From RUG369 sp050949645 (GTDB lineage Bacteria > Planctomycetota > Planctomycetia > Pirellulales > Thermoguttaceae), in assembly GCA_050949645.1 (NCBI GenBank), contig JBMNGC010000001.1:620001-684000 (forward strand): a stretch of 64,000 bases of DNA, written 5' to 3'. Made by a program: the position numbers and the translations under genes. The notes beneath the pieces were generated by a model. The model saw nothing but the letters and a program-made list of their open reading frames with translations, was not told where the DNA came from and searched no databases. Of the stretch, positions 63,715 through 64,000 are shown piece after piece. Each line of letters opens with the position of its first letter. Position 1 is the first letter of the stretch.

Positions 63715-63757
63715 AAAAACGTCAAGCGGCGCGCTACAGACGGTCCTTGACGTTTTT
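63715..63757 (+). terminator. Intrinsic terminator of galK
   Basis: AAAAACGTCAAG / CTTGACGTTTTT, a perfect 12-bp stem with a 19-base GC-rich loop. A second small hairpin GGCGG-TAAAAT-CCGCC follows at about 63764-63779. Confidence 0.85.
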
Positions 63758-63955
63758 CTTCATGGCGGTAAAATCCGCCGTGATTGTTTTTAGCAAACCG
63801 TTGACGACGGCGGTCTTTTGCCAGTTGCGCCGCGTTGACAGCTACACATTACCCAATTTTCCGACGTACTTCATTCCTGGCGGCTGGCGTTTGTTGGGGA
63901 TTACTGGAATGCAAATCTGTCGGCGCTCAATTATAATTATACCAGGAGATAACAG

Positions 63956-64000
63956 TGTCCCGTTCTGAACGCAAAAAGGAGATTGATATCCGCCGTAAAC
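63956..64000 (+). CDS. Start of a small basic protein (3' partial)
   Basis: AGGAGA is followed by a GTG at 63956 that opens a frame to the window edge reading (M)SRSERKKEIDIRRK. A TATAAT at 63933-63938 lies just upstream, too close to the Shine-Dalgarno sequence for certainty. The very basic start resembles small planctomycete proteins of unknown function (DUF6800-like), but 15 codons are too few to assign. Confidence 0.5.

Overview
The window looks like chromosomal DNA of a planctomycete (class Planctomycetia, probably Pirellulales-like). The main evidence is the N-terminal LEDRRLLAVD motif (LEPR-XLL type export motif of Planctomycetes) in a 1981-residue surface protein. Supporting evidence is a very large secretin, DUF1573 and BON-like exported proteins, a DcaP-like outer-membrane porin, FHA-GAF-PP2C signalling, and many exported proteins with no assignable function. 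Base composition looks even across the window. I see no insertion sequence, prophage, integron or CRISPR array. This is ordinary chromosome with several unusual cell-envelope proteins.

Layout. 1-3.6 kb: the end of a DUF11-like protein, then a 938-residue protein of unknown function with two clear copies of a ~200-residue module joined by a histone-H1-like Lys/Ala linker. 3.7-12.9 kb: a beta-CASP metallo-beta-lactamase RNase-like protein, an exported unknown, a porin, a nucleoside-type MFS transporter with a long acidic 26-residue tandem repeat, a BON-like exported protein and a lipoprotein. 13.1-22.8 kb (minus strand): a 1721-residue secretin, PcrA/UvrD helicase and a DUF1573 protein. 23.3-29.8 kb: a strong promoter, a long leader and the giant LEPR/beta-helix/13xFN3 surface protein. 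30-35 kb: a NagB-like/PIG-L fusion whose deaminase half has lost its catalytic residues, and a lipoprotein with FNFN repeats, an Ala-rich coiled coil and a cytochrome c'-like end with a CX3CH motif.

35-42.8 kb (plus strand): truA, FHA-GAF-PP2C phosphatase, M42 aminopeptidase, CpaB-like SAF protein, HIT hydrolase and RNase D, followed by tRNA-Arg(CCG) on the minus strand. 42.9-49.8 kb: a cell-wall peptide cluster (Tat-exported dipeptide epimerase, SH3-NlpC/P60 endopeptidase, divergent transglutaminase-like protein, GH39-like hydrolase), an EEP-family hydrolase and a 50-residue coiled-coil protein. 50-64 kb: Gfo/Idh/MocA oxidoreductase, TPR protein, asnA, HEAT/TPR protein, class II fructose-bisphosphate aldolase, mutS, peptidase T, galactokinase and the first codons of another gene.

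How the genes fit together. Housekeeping genes (truA, rnd, mutS, pcrA, asnA, fba, galK, pepT) are interspersed singly with envelope genes. The one group that reads as a pathway is the 42.9-48.6 kb cluster: NlpC/P60 releases L-Ala-D-Glu from peptidoglycan peptides, and the epimerase next to it converts this to L-Ala-L-Glu, apparently outside the cytoplasm. Translation starts were moved inward from the longest possible start where a Shine-Dalgarno sequence or signal peptide supports it. Some genes lack a Shine-Dalgarno sequence, so those starts are uncertain. Family names come from motif recognition by eye; no database search was run.
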